From contig JAGBOJ010000089.1 of assembly GCA_017633935.1 (NCBI GenBank), positions 1 to 36,002 on the forward strand: 36,002 nucleotides of DNA, in the 5' to 3' direction. The stretch is from Lachnospiraceae bacterium (lineage in GTDB: Bacteria; Bacillota; Clostridia; Lachnospirales; Lachnospiraceae). A program made the translations under genes and the position numbers. Shown here one piece after another: positions 8,071 to 15,521 of the stretch (position 1 is the stretch's first letter; the number at the start of each line of letters is the position of its first letter). Below the pieces are notes generated by a model, which searched no databases, had not been told where the DNA came from, and saw nothing but the letters and a program-made list of their open reading frames with translations.

Positions 8071-9462
8071 CTAAAGCCCGTGCCCTACGGGATAGTTATT
8101 ATCAAAGCAGGCAGAGCAGACCGGCAGACCTCCCGTCATCAGTGAAAGGTCTTTAAGGTCGAGATACCCCAGAGAATCGGCCCCTATGCTTCTGCATACC
8201 TCATCCGCGGAATGCTTTGAGGCGATAAGTTGGCCTGATGAGGGTACATCCGTCCCGTAAAAACAGGGGTATAAAAAGGGCGGTGAGCTGATACGCACAT
8301 GCACCTTGTCCGCGCCCGCCTTTTTAAGCATCTCCACGATCTGTCTCATGGTGTTCCCCCTGACTATGGAATCATCGATGAGTACCACTCTTTTGCCTCT
8401 GACCACATTTTCCATGACCGAAAGCTTCATATGCACCGCACTTTTTCTCTCATTATCCGTGGGCTTTATAAAGCTCCTTCCCACATAGCTGTTCTTATGG
8501 AGACCGAGGGCAAAGGGTATGCCGGATTCAAGGGCGTACCCTTCGGCGGCCTTAAGTCCCGAATCCGGTACGCCTATCACGACATCGGCAGGTACATCAT
8601 ATCTTTTTGCAAGCGCTCTTCCCGCCATTATGCGGGCTTCATGGACGGGGACACCGTCTATTACCGAATCGGGCCTTGCAAAATAAATATATTCAAAGAC
8701 ACAGTGCGCAGGTGTTTTGTGAAGAGGAAGCTGCCCGCTCCTTATGCCGTCTCCGGTTATCGTCACTATCTCGCCGGGGGCTGCATCCCTTATGATCCGG
8801 CCTCCGACCGATCTTACGGCAGCGCTTTCCGAAGCAAGGATGTAGGAATCATCTCTTTTCCCTATTATCAGCGGCTTGATACCGTAGGGGTCCCTGATGC
8901 CGACAAGCTTTCTCGGACTCATTATGATGCAGGCATAGCCTCCCTTAAGCTTCATAGCGGCTTTTTGTACGGCTTCCTCTATCGAGCCGGAGCTTATCCG
9001 CTCATTTATGATCTCATACGAAAGAACCTCCGAATCGGATGAGGTGTAATGAGCGATCCCGCGCAGGAGCTGTTCTGCTTTAAGCTCACGGGCATTCATT
9101 ATATTTCCGTTATGTACCAGGGCAAGGCTGCCTTTAATATAATTCATGGCGATAGGCTGTGAGTTTTCAAGTCTGCTTCCTCCGGTAGTGGAGTACCTGA
9201 CATGTCCAACCCCGATATTTCCGCAAAGACCGGAAAGGTCTGACATAGAAAAGACTTCACTTACAAGCCCCATCCCCTTTTTTATGGACAGATTTCCTTT
9301 GCTTCCGTGAGTGTCAGAGACGGCTATCCCGGCAGATTCCTGCCCCCTGTGCTGCAGCGCCGTAAGGCCGTAGTAGATGTCCCTTGCGACACTGCCGCCA
9401 CCCGGGGATATGATCCCGAAAACCCCGCATTCCTCATGAAGCTTATCTTCACCGGTGATCAA
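8071..9462 (-). CDS. purF: Amidophosphoribosyltransferase (TTG start)
   Basis: Glutamine PRPP amidotransferase, first committed step of purine synthesis: PRPP plus glutamine gives phosphoribosylamine and glutamate. I choose a TTG start at 9462, preceded by GGGAGG with eight bases between. This gives 463 residues with an eleven-residue propeptide before the catalytic Cys12 (EECGVFG), as in Bacillus PurF. The in-frame ATG further upstream would add 33 residues lying inside glnN. The Ntn glutaminase domain comes first. The C-terminal phosphoribosyltransferase domain has the PRPP loop VVLIDDSIVRGNT. Cysteines in HCVFEY, YPCFYG and VCSACF fit the four 4Fe-4S ligands of the Bacillus-type enzyme. 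Only 22 bases separate it from glnN, and purF outside a purine cluster is unusual. Confidence 0.93.
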   Translation of the reverse strand: MITGEDKLHEECGVFGIISPGGGSVARDIYYGLTALQHRGQESAGIAVSDTHGSKGNLSIKKGMGLVSEVFSMSDLSGLCGNIGVGHVRYSTTGGSRLENSQPIAMNYIKGSLALVHNGNIMNARELKAEQLLRGIAHYTSSDSEVLSYEIINERISSGSIEEAVQKAAMKLKGGYACIIMSPRKLVGIRDPYGIKPLIIGKRDDSYILASESAAVRSVGGRIIRDAAPGEIVTITGDGIRSGQLPLHKTPAHCVFEYIYFARPDSVIDGVPVHEARIMAGRALAKRYDVPADVVIGVPDSGLKAAEGYALESGIPFALGLHKNSYVGRSFIKPTDNERKSAVHMKLSVMENVVRGKRVVLIDDSIVRGNTMRQIVEMLKKAGADKVHVRISSPPFLYPCFYGTDVPSSGQLIASKHSADEVCRSIGADSLGYLDLKDLSLMTGGLPVCSACFDNNYPVGHGL

Positions 9463-9484
9463 TACGATATCCTCCCTGCACCCT

Positions 9485-11584
9485 TCAATAGACCGAAAAC
9501 AGCAGCTTTCCGTAGCTAGGAACCGGCCAGCAGTCCTCACCGGTAAGCATCTCCGCCTCATCCACGTACTTTCTTAAGCTCTCCATCTTAGGCAGTACCT
9601 CATCCCTTATCGATGCTGAGGTGTCCGTTATGGTTTTGCAGCTCTTTAATCCCTCAAGGGCATCTTCAAGTGATGAGACATGCTCCGATATCTTATCCGT
9701 AAGCCCGGAAAGCTGCTCCATCGTGGATATCTCATAGTTACATTTAACCTTGTCGCTTACAGATCTCATAAGCGATACCGATTTTGCAAGCCTGCCAAGG
9801 TACCCCTCGATCGCGGGAAGATAGCTCTTTCTTACCATGTCCACCATGGTCAAACCCTCGATATTTACGGTTTTGCAGTAGTTTTCAAGCATGATCTCAC
9901 ATCTTGAGTACAGCTCGGGCTCCGTGAATACCTTATGGGATATGAGCATATCCTTGTTCTTTTTATCAAGCAGATGGGGCATCGCATCGGCGGTGGTCCT
10001 TAAGTTTGAAAGTCCTCTTACCTCGGTTGCTTCCTTAACCCATTCATCTGTATAGCCGTTGCCGTTAAAGAGGATCCTTTCATGCTTTTTAATGGTCTCC
10101 TTTATAAGCTCGTGAAGTGCGCCCTCAAAATCCTTGGCACCCTCAAGGATGTCCGCATACTGCTTAAGGCTTTCGGCTACGGCGCTGTTAAGCATGATAT
10201 TGCAGCAGGCTATGCTGTTTGACGATCCGAGCGAACGGAATTCAAACTTATTGCCGGTAAAGGCAAAGGGTGAGGTGCGGTTCCTGTCGGTGGTATCCTT
10301 TGAAAATCCCGGAAGGGTATGAACACCGAGCTTCATGATCTCCTTTTCTTTTCCCGCATACGGAGTATCATTTTTTATCGCGTCAAGGATCCCGGTGAGC
10401 TCATCGCCTAAAAATACCGAGATTATGGCGGGAGGAGCTTCATTTGCGCCGAGCCTGTGATCGTTTCCGGCTGTGGCAACGGAGAGTCTTAAAAGATCCT
10501 GATAATCGTCTACCGCCTGTATCACAGCGCTTAAGAACAGCAGAAACTGTGCGTTTTCATAGGGCGTGCTGCCCGGAGACAGAAGGTTTGTACCGTCATT
10601 TGTAGCCATCGACCAGTTGTTGTGCTTGCCGGAGCCGTTTACACCCGCAAAGGGCTTTTCGTGAAGGAGACACACCATACCGTGTCTTCTTGCCACCTTC
10701 TGCATTATCTCCATAGTAAGCTGGTTATTATCGGTAGCCACATTGGTCGTTGAAAAGATCGGGGCAAGCTCGTGCTGTGCCGGAGCCACCTCGTTATGCT
10801 CGGTCTTTGCAAGGATGCCCAGCTTCCACAGCTCATTGTTAAGATCCTCCATAAAGTCCGATACTCTCGGCTTTATGACTCCGAAATAATGATCGTCAAG
10901 CTCCTGTCCCTTCGGGGGCATTGCGCCGAAAAGGGTTCTTCCCGTATATACAAGATCCGGTCTTTTCTCAAACATTTCCTTATCGATCAGGAAATATTCC
11001 TGCTCGGGTCCCACGCTTGTCCTTACATATTTCACGTCCTTACCGAAAAGCTTTAAGATCCTTCTTGCCTGCTTATCAAGTGCCTGCATGGAGCGCAGCA
11101 GAGGGGTCTTTTTATCGAGCGCTTCTCCCGAATACGAACAGAATGCCGTAGGTATGCACAGTGTATGATCCTTTATGAAGGCGTAAGAGGTCGGGTCCCA
11201 TGCCGTATAGCCTCTTGCCTCAAAGGTGGCCCTTAAGCCTCCCGAAGGAAAGGAGGAGGCGTCGGGTTCACCTTTTATCAACTCCTTGCCGGAAAACTCC
11301 ATTATCACACCGCCATCCGGTGAAGGAGAGATAAAGCTGTCGTGTTTTTCGGCCGTTACTCCGGTAAGCGGCTGAAACCAGTGCGTAAAATGCGTAGCTC
11401 CCTTTTCTACTGCCCAGTCACGCATCTGGGCAGCTACGGCATCTGCCACGGCTACCTCAAGCTTCGCGTTTTCATCGATCGTCTTTCTTAAGGATTTATA
11501 TACATCCTCGGAGAGCCTTGCCCTCATAACCCTGTCGTCAAATACCATCGATCCGAATAACTCCGGCACATTTTTCTTTTCCAT
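9485..11584 (-). CDS. glnN: Glutamine synthetase type III
   Basis: A 699-residue GSIII enzyme that makes glutamine from glutamate, ammonia and ATP. The GSIII signature [19 protein letters not shown] lies near residues 81-99. The nucleotide and substrate region includes [17 protein letters not shown] and [11 protein letters not shown]. The length is typical of GSIII and far above the roughly 450 residues of GSI. The family forms large cytoplasmic dodecamers and is common in Bacteroidetes and Clostridia. A strong ribosome site (AAGGAGG) sits upstream of the ATG. It lies third in the leftward operon after asnB, with 42 bases between. Leader-level control upstream of amt would reach it if the operon is one transcript. 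Confidence 0.97.
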   Translation of the reverse strand: MEKKNVPELFGSMVFDDRVMRARLSEDVYKSLRKTIDENAKLEVAVADAVAAQMRDWAVEKGATHFTHWFQPLTGVTAEKHDSFISPSPDGGVIMEFSGKELIKGEPDASSFPSGGLRATFEARGYTAWDPTSYAFIKDHTLCIPTAFCSYSGEALDKKTPLLRSMQALDKQARRILKLFGKDVKYVRTSVGPEQEYFLIDKEMFEKRPDLVYTGRTLFGAMPPKGQELDDHYFGVIKPRVSDFMEDLNNELWKLGILAKTEHNEVAPAQHELAPIFSTTNVATDNNQLTMEIMQKVARRHGMVCLLHEKPFAGVNGSGKHNNWSMATNDGTNLLSPGSTPYENAQFLLFLSAVIQAVDDYQDLLRLSVATAGNDHRLGANEAPPAIISVFLGDELTGILDAIKNDTPYAGKEKEIMKLGVHTLPGFSKDTTDRNRTSPFAFTGNKFEFRSLGSSNSIACCNIMLNSAVAESLKQYADILEGAKDFEGALHELIKETIKKHERILFNGNGYTDEWVKEATEVRGLSNLRTTADAMPHLLDKKNKDMLISHKVFTEPELYSRCEIMLENYCKTVNIEGLTMVDMVRKSYLPAIEGYLGRLAKSVSLMRSVSDKVKCNYEISTMEQLSGLTDKISEHVSSLEDALEGLKSCKTITDTSASIRDEVLPKMESLRKYVDEAEMLTGEDCWPVPSYGKLLFSVY

Positions 11585-11626
11585 CAGATAACCTCCTTAT
11601 TATTTGTTTAACGCTTAAATTCCAAC

Positions 11627-13279
11627 CTATTTTCCGCTTTCTCCGTAATTCGATAAAACCCTTGCCGAGGGGTCGTTTACATCGCAGCCCTCCCAGTTCT
11701 TATTGGGCATCCAGAAATCCGTCACCATTTCCGACTGTCCGGGGTAATATTTTTCAAAGATCTCCCTGTAGAAGAGGGATTCCTTAGTAAAGGGTCTTGC
11801 ATGCACATATTTGTTTGCTCTGGCTTCAAACTCCTCATCTGTGCAGTGTTGCTCTGCCAATTCGGTAAGGTCATCCTTTAAGGAGTGACCCACAGCGTCC
11901 GAAAAGGCGGCTTTTTCTCTCCATAGTATGCTCTCCGGTATAAGTCCGTCCTTTTCAAAGGCTTTTCTGAGCAGATACTTTCCCTTTCCGTACCTGTTAA
12001 GCTTAAGCCCGGGGTCGATCGACATACAGTATTCCACAAAATCGAGGTCTCCGAAGGGGACTCTTGCTTCCAGCGAATTTACGCTTATGCAGCGGTCCGC
12101 CCTTAAGACATCGTACATATGGATCTCGCGTATGCGCTTTTCGGCCTCTTTCTGAAATTCCTCGGCATTCGGGGCAAAGTCCGTGTATTTGTAGCCGAAG
12201 ATCTCATCGGATATCTCACCGGTAAGGATGACCCGCACATCGGAGCTTTCATGTATCGCCTTACAGACAAGATACATTCCTATCGAAGCCCTGATCGTCG
12301 TGATATCATAGGTTCCCAAAAGCTCTATCACCGTTTCCGCGGCATCCTGTACATCCTTTTTTGAAATGATCACCTCGTGATGCTCACTGTGTATGTGATC
12401 AGCCACTTCACGGGCGTATTTAAGGTCTATGGCGTCTATATCCATTCCGATGGCCCATGTCTTTAACGGTCTGTCGCTTACGGATGCGGCGATACCGCAG
12501 ACCAGCGAGGAATCCAGTCCTCCCGAGAGCAGAAAGCCTACCGGTGCATCAGAGTCAAGCCGCTTTTTTACGCCCTTTATAAGAAGATCATGTATGCGCT
12601 CTGTCGCCTTTATGATATCGTCATCACTGCGGCGGCTTACCTTCGACATATCCCTGTAGCAGACGAACTTTCCGTCCTTAAAGTAGTGTCCCGGTGGAAA
12701 CGGCATTATCTTATCCGTAAGGATAGTGAGATTTTTCGGCTCGGAAGCAAAGACATAATTTCCCTTTTCTGTTCTCCCGTAATAGAGCGGCCGTATGCCT
12801 ATCGGGTCCCTTGCCGCAATATAGCTGTCATTTTCCCTGTCATAAAGGATCATCGCAAATTCGGCATCTAACAGCCTGAACATCCCGGTACCGTACTGCC
12901 GGTACATATAGCCGAGGATCTCGCAGTCAGAATCACTGTTAAAGCTGCAGCCCTTCTTTATAAGCTCATCCTTAAGCTTTCTGAAGCCGTATATTTCCCC
13001 GTTACAGACCACTACGGTGTCGCTCTTTACGGGAAGAGAGGTACCGTCACCTTCCTCGGTAAGCTCCGATATCTTAATGCTTTCTTTGCCGCTATATATA
13101 AACGGCTGCATGCCCGCATCGCTTAATCCCATAATGGAGAGCCTGTTAAAGCCGAGATAACCGTTTCCGGTATTTACTATCCTCATTCCGTCCGGCCCTC
13201 TTGAATGTGTTTTTAAAAGAGCCTCCCTTATCTTAAGATATCCGTCTTCGATCCCGCAGATCCCTGCTATGGAGCACAT
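11627..13279 (-). CDS. asnB: Asparagine synthase (glutamine-hydrolysing)
   Basis: A 550-residue enzyme that makes asparagine from aspartate, ATP and glutamine. Cys2 (MCSIAGICG) is the nucleophile of the N-terminal Ntn glutaminase domain. The synthetase domain contains the PP-loop SGGLDSS near residue 251 and EISDEIFGYKY downstream. Length matches E. coli AsnB. Ribosome site AAGGAGGTGAG overlaps the end of the amt spacer, only 17 bases from the amt stop, so the two are almost certainly co-transcribed. The enzyme consumes glutamine made by the next gene product, glnN. Confidence 0.95.
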   Translation of the reverse strand: MCSIAGICGIEDGYLKIREALLKTHSRGPDGMRIVNTGNGYLGFNRLSIMGLSDAGMQPFIYSGKESIKISELTEEGDGTSLPVKSDTVVVCNGEIYGFRKLKDELIKKGCSFNSDSDCEILGYMYRQYGTGMFRLLDAEFAMILYDRENDSYIAARDPIGIRPLYYGRTEKGNYVFASEPKNLTILTDKIMPFPPGHYFKDGKFVCYRDMSKVSRRSDDDIIKATERIHDLLIKGVKKRLDSDAPVGFLLSGGLDSSLVCGIAASVSDRPLKTWAIGMDIDAIDLKYAREVADHIHSEHHEVIISKKDVQDAAETVIELLGTYDITTIRASIGMYLVCKAIHESSDVRVILTGEISDEIFGYKYTDFAPNAEEFQKEAEKRIREIHMYDVLRADRCISVNSLEARVPFGDLDFVEYCMSIDPGLKLNRYGKGKYLLRKAFEKDGLIPESILWREKAAFSDAVGHSLKDDLTELAEQHCTDEEFEARANKYVHARPFTKESLFYREIFEKYYPGQSEMVTDFWMPNKNWEGCDVNDPSARVLSNYGESGK

Positions 13280-13296
13280 ACCGGCTCACCTCCTTT

Positions 13297-15054
13297 TTAC
13301 TCAACGTCCTGAAGAGCTGCCTCATTTTCTTCGCCGGTCCTTATCTTGACTACCTTTTCGACACCGTAGACAAATATCTTTCCGTCTCCGATATGCCCGG
13401 TATAAAGAACCTTCTTTGCTGTCTCGATCACCTTTTGTACAGGTATTTTGCTCACGACTATCTCAAGCTTAACCTTAGGCAGGAGCGTTGCATCCATTTC
13501 AATTCCCCTGTACCGTTCCCCGGCTCCCTTCTGTATGCCGCAGCCCATTACCTGAGTGACCGTCATTCCGGTAACACCCAGATCGTTCATCGCCTTTTTA
13601 ACCTTTTCATACCGCGAAAGCTTCGCTATTATGACGACCTTATATATACCGGTAGATACGGGCACGGGCGCTGCCACCTTAACAGCGGCATCTATCTGCG
13701 CCTTGCTTGCCTCCTCGTATACGTCGGTGCCGAGATCAGTGTTCTCATTTACATCCATTGTCATGGAGTTTGAGATATCCATAAGAGAAAATCCCGAATA
13801 CGCGCTGGGAAGACCGTGCTCGGTGGAGTCAAGTCCTATGATCTCTTCTTCCTCGCTCACCCTTAAGCCAAAGATCGCTTTGATCAGGGAAAATACGAGA
13901 ATCATCATTATCACAGCCCAGCCTGCCACTGAGAACAGACCTATAAGCTGGATGGAAAGCTGCTTAAAGCCTCCGCCGTAAAACAGTCCGTTAAGGATGC
14001 CGGCTGTATTGAAGGCGGGAGATGTGTCGGTCGCAAAAAGACCTACCGCTATGGTTCCCCATATGCCGTTTAAGCAGTGTACCGCGACGGCACCTACGGG
14101 ATCGTCTATATGAAGCTTGTGATCAAGCAGCCATACTCCGAATACCACAAGAAGTCCGGATACCGCGCCTATAACCGCTGCGCCTAAGGCATCCGTTACA
14201 TCGCAGGGTGCGGTGATCGCCACAAGACCCGCAAGCGATGCATTCAGACACATGGATACATCAGGCTTTCCGTATCTTACCCATGTAAATATCATGCAGA
14301 CCACGGTTGCCACGGCGGGAGCCACTGTGGTAGTCAGAAAAATAGTGCCAAGCTCGGATACATTTGTGGCCGCCGCTCCGTTAAAGCCGTACCAGCCGAG
14401 CCAGAGGATAAACACACCGAGGGCTCCGAGCGGGATGTTGTGTCCCGGGAAAGCGTTCACTCTGGTTACTTTGCCGTCTTTATCCTTTGTAAATTTGCCT
14501 ATCCTCGGACCTACCATCGCGGCACCTACTAAAGCCGCAAGTCCGCCTACCATATGAATGGCGGTAGACCCCGCATAATCATGGAAGCCTATCCTTGAAA
14601 GCCATCCTCCGCCCCATATCCAGTGAGCCTCTATCGGATATACTATAGCCGAGATGAGTCCCGAATATACGCAGTAGGAAAGGAATCTGGTCCTTTCGGC
14701 CATCGCGCCCGATACTATGGTGGCAGTGGTCGCGCAGAACACAAGATTAAATACAAATGCGGACCAGTCGAAGCTTTCGTAGGCGGTGAAAACATCAAAG
14801 GTCGGCTTTCCGACAAAGCCTCCAAGGATATCTTCACCGTACATAAGACCGAAACCCAGCGGCACAAAAACCATAGTGCCTATACAGAAATCCATCAGAT
14901 TTTTCATAAGTATGTTTCCGGCATTTTTGGCTCTTGCAAAGCCCGATTCCACCATTGCAAAGCCTGCCTGCATCCAGAATACCAGTGCAGCACCGATAAG
15001 AAACCATACTCCGAATACCTCGGAATTGATCGCTTTTAAGATCTCATCACTCAT
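13297..15054 (-). CDS. Ammonium transporter fused to a C-terminal PII (GlnB-like) domain
   Basis: A 585-residue fusion. Residues 1 to about 430 form an Amt/Rh channel with eleven membrane segments; visible motifs include AMAERTRF, AHWIWGGGWL, STAIHMVGG and AVHCLNGIWGTIAVG, which carries a pore histidine. After a polar linker, about residues 470-585 are a full PII domain: YKVVIIAKL, GVTGMTVTQVMGCG, PKVKLEIVV, TGHIGDGKIFVY, VVKIRTGE. The T-loop keeps its normal length, but the tyrosine uridylylated in E. coli GlnB (Tyr51) is methionine (RGIEM in place of RGAEY), while the adjacent Tyr46 equivalent remains. Nucleotide and 2-oxoglutarate sensing is likely kept, while uridylylation is not expected. 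First gene of the leftward operon, behind a structured leader. Ribosome site AGGAGG is eight bases from the ATG. Confidence 0.96.
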   Translation of the reverse strand: MSDEILKAINSEVFGVWFLIGAALVFWMQAGFAMVESGFARAKNAGNILMKNLMDFCIGTMVFVPLGFGLMYGEDILGGFVGKPTFDVFTAYESFDWSAFVFNLVFCATTATIVSGAMAERTRFLSYCVYSGLISAIVYPIEAHWIWGGGWLSRIGFHDYAGSTAIHMVGGLAALVGAAMVGPRIGKFTKDKDGKVTRVNAFPGHNIPLGALGVFILWLGWYGFNGAAATNVSELGTIFLTTTVAPAVATVVCMIFTWVRYGKPDVSMCLNASLAGLVAITAPCDVTDALGAAVIGAVSGLLVVFGVWLLDHKLHIDDPVGAVAVHCLNGIWGTIAVGLFATDTSPAFNTAGILNGLFYGGGFKQLSIQLIGLFSVAGWAVIMMILVFSLIKAIFGLRVSEEEEIIGLDSTEHGLPSAYSGFSLMDISNSMTMDVNENTDLGTDVYEEASKAQIDAAVKVAAPVPVSTGIYKVVIIAKLSRYEKVKKAMNDLGVTGMTVTQVMGCGIQKGAGERYRGIEMDATLLPKVKLEIVVSKIPVQKVIETAKKVLYTGHIGDGKIFVYGVEKVVKIRTGEENEAALQDVE

Positions 15055-15071
15055 AATACTTCCCTCCTCAT

Positions 15072-15117
15072 AAAAAAGGGCACTTTACCACGATCCACTC
15101 CGTTGTGGTAAAATGCC
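15072..15117 (-). terminator. Amt leader terminator 2 (next to the ribosome site)
   Basis: On the minus strand GGCATTTTACCAC (15117-15105) pairs over 13 positions, one a G-U, with GTGGTAAAGTGCC (15091-15079), followed by six T residues (15077-15072). It ends only a few bases before the AGGAGG of amt, so it must be bypassed for expression and is a likely attenuation point. Its 5' arm shares CCAC with an alternative hexaloop hairpin. Confidence 0.8.
15095..15108 (-). promoter_or_regulatory. Candidate ANTAR-type hexaloop hairpin 2, amt leader
   Basis: CCAC (15108-15105), loop AACGGA, GTGG (15098-15095). The six-base loop has A at position 1 and G at position 4, the hallmark of RNA recognised by ANTAR antiterminators. 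Its CCAC arm is also the top of terminator 2's 5' arm, so the two structures exclude each other. The stem is short, so support comes from position and mutual exclusion. Confidence 0.5.
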
Positions 15118-15123
15118 TGACTG

Positions 15124-15146
15124 AACGACAAAAATCCCTTGTCGTT
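15124..15146 (-). repeat. Small hairpin in the amt leader, shared with the metQ upstream region
   Basis: AACGACAA (15146-15139) pairs perfectly with TTGTCGTT (15131-15124) around the loop GGGATTT, minus strand. A closely matching sequence occurs upstream of metQ at 27521-27544. The T-run lies in the loop, so this is not a standard terminator. It sits between the two leader terminators. Confidence 0.6.
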
Positions 15147-15169
15147 AACTATGAGTTTTCCGGCGCCTG

Positions 15170-15205
15170 AAAAACAAAAACGGGCATCGGAAATATCCGA
15201 CGCCC
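15170..15205 (-). terminator. Amt leader terminator 1
   Basis: Minus strand: GGGCGTCGGA (15205-15196) pairs over ten positions, one a G-U, with TCCGATGCCC (15191-15182) around a four-base loop. It is followed by T5-G-T5 (15180-15170). It begins within about ten bases of the predicted transcription start, so without antitermination only a very short RNA would be made. Its 5' arm overlaps the hexaloop hairpin. Confidence 0.85.
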
Positions 15206-15213
15206 TTGTCTGA
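15196..15213 (-). promoter_or_regulatory. Candidate ANTAR-type hexaloop hairpin 1, amt leader
   Basis: TCAGAC (15213-15208), loop AAGGGC (15207-15202), GTCGGA (15201-15196), minus strand. The stem has one A-G mismatch. The loop has A1 and G4. The loop and 3' arm are also the 5' arm of terminator 1, so binding here would block termination. The dodecamer GACAAGGGCGTC is identical in the gltB leader. Confidence 0.6.
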
Positions 15214-15219
15214 TTCCAA

Positions 15220-15248
15220 ATCATAAAACCCATTTTTGGATTTGTCAA
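15220..15248 (-). promoter_or_regulatory. Amt operon promoter
   Basis: Minus strand TTGACA (15248-15243), a 17-base spacer, and TATGAT (15225-15220): a perfect -35 box and a five-of-six -10 box at ideal spacing. Predicted start is near 15213, at the edge of hexaloop hairpin 1. Confidence 0.85.
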
Positions 15249-15277
15249 CAATTTTTTTTTGGTGAGAATCGTTAGAT

Positions 15278-15297
15278 GAATTGCAACGAATTGTAAC
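15278..15297 (+). repeat. Tandem decamer repeat upstream of gltB
   Basis: GAATTGCAAC (15278-15287) is followed directly by GAATTGTAAC (15288-15297). A degenerate relative (GAATCGTTAG) begins near 15266. Another exact GAATTGTAAC lies at 15477-15486. The array sits between the two divergent promoters, upstream of both -35 boxes. It could be a binding site for a regulator of either unit, or part of an interspersed repeat. Confidence 0.5.
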
Positions 15298-15308
15298 TAA
15301 CAAACCGG

Positions 15309-15337
15309 TTGACAAACCGGAAGGTTGATGTTAGGCT
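15309..15337 (+). promoter_or_regulatory. gltB operon promoter with flanking direct repeats
   Basis: TTGACA (15309-15314), 17 bases, TAGGCT (15332-15337): a perfect -35 box and a poor -10 box, suggesting activation or weak basal use. The -35 box is embedded in two copies of ACAAACCGG (15300-15308 and 15312-15320), which also create the inverted repeat CCGGTT-GACA-AACCGG. These repeats are a plausible operator. Predicted start is about 15344. Confidence 0.65.
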
Positions 15338-15349
15338 ACGGTATATCAA

Positions 15350-15365
15350 AGGACAAGGGCGTCTT
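15350..15365 (+). promoter_or_regulatory. Candidate ANTAR-type hexaloop hairpin, gltB leader
   Basis: AGGAC (15350-15354), loop AAGGGC (15355-15360), GTCTT (15361-15365): a five-pair stem with one G-U. The loop has A1 and G4 and the same dodecamer GACAAGGGCGTC as the amt leader. Part of the loop and the 3' arm are used by the following terminator, so the two structures are mutually exclusive. Confidence 0.6.
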
Positions 15366-15392
15366 AAAGCGACAGGCTTTAAGGCGCCTTTT
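15358..15392 (+). terminator. gltB leader terminator / attenuator
   Basis: GGCGTCTTAAAGC (15358-15370) pairs over 13 positions, one a G-U, with GCTTTAAGGCGCC (15376-15388). TTTT follows (15389-15392), then CCCGTTT. The stem is very stable but the T-run is short, so termination may be partial. It lies about 130 bases before the gltB start codon and within 15 bases of the predicted transcription start. Confidence 0.7.
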
Positions 15393-15452
15393 CCCGTTTA
15401 TGACAGTCTGCGGGGAGTATCACTGCATGTATGGGCAGGGCGGAAAATGGTC

Positions 15453-15483
15453 ACAATTCAGCACTTGACCACCGCTGAATTGT
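15453..15483 (+). other. Ten-base-pair hairpin in the gltB leader
   Basis: ACAATTCAGC (15453-15462) pairs perfectly with GCTGAATTGT (15474-15483) around an 11-base loop. No T-run follows on the plus strand. The right arm overlaps a GAATTGTAAC decamer. It lies about 40 bases before the gltB start codon. It could stabilise the leader or be a DNA palindrome bound by a protein. Confidence 0.5.
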
Positions 15484-15521
15484 AACGGATATGTCCGACA
15501 AATAAAAAAAGGGGTGACATT

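Larger units (their letters stand above)
15055..15521. other. Divergent amt / gltB control region
   Basis: A 467-base stretch with no credible gene. From left to right it holds the amt leader (two intrinsic terminators, a separate hairpin and two A1/G4 hexaloops), the amt promoter, a tandem decamer repeat, a pair of nine-base direct repeats around the gltB -35 box, the gltB promoter, the gltB leader terminator with its hexaloop, and a ten-base-pair stem before the gltB ribosome site. A 66-codon leftward frame at 15051-15251 overlaps both terminators and is not considered a gene. Confidence 0.8.

Noticed and set aside
8299-9042. 247-codon plus-strand frame
   Set aside because: It is an antisense shadow of purF, whose catalytic motifs are intact on the other strand.
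9463-9561. In-frame N-terminal extension of purF beginning at ATG 9561
   Set aside because: It lies within the end of glnN, lacks family similarity and would bury the catalytic cysteine. A TTG at 9462 with GGGAGG at ideal spacing gives the standard propeptide length.
15051-15251. 66-codon leftward reading frame in front of amt
   Set aside because: It runs straight through two terminator hairpins and its start overlaps the -35 box of the amt promoter, so it cannot be translated from that transcript.
15055-15521. Glutamine riboswitch (glnA or downstream-peptide RNA) in the amt/gltB leaders
   Set aside because: The structures are short single hairpins overlapping terminators. I could not find the three-way junction expected of those RNAs.
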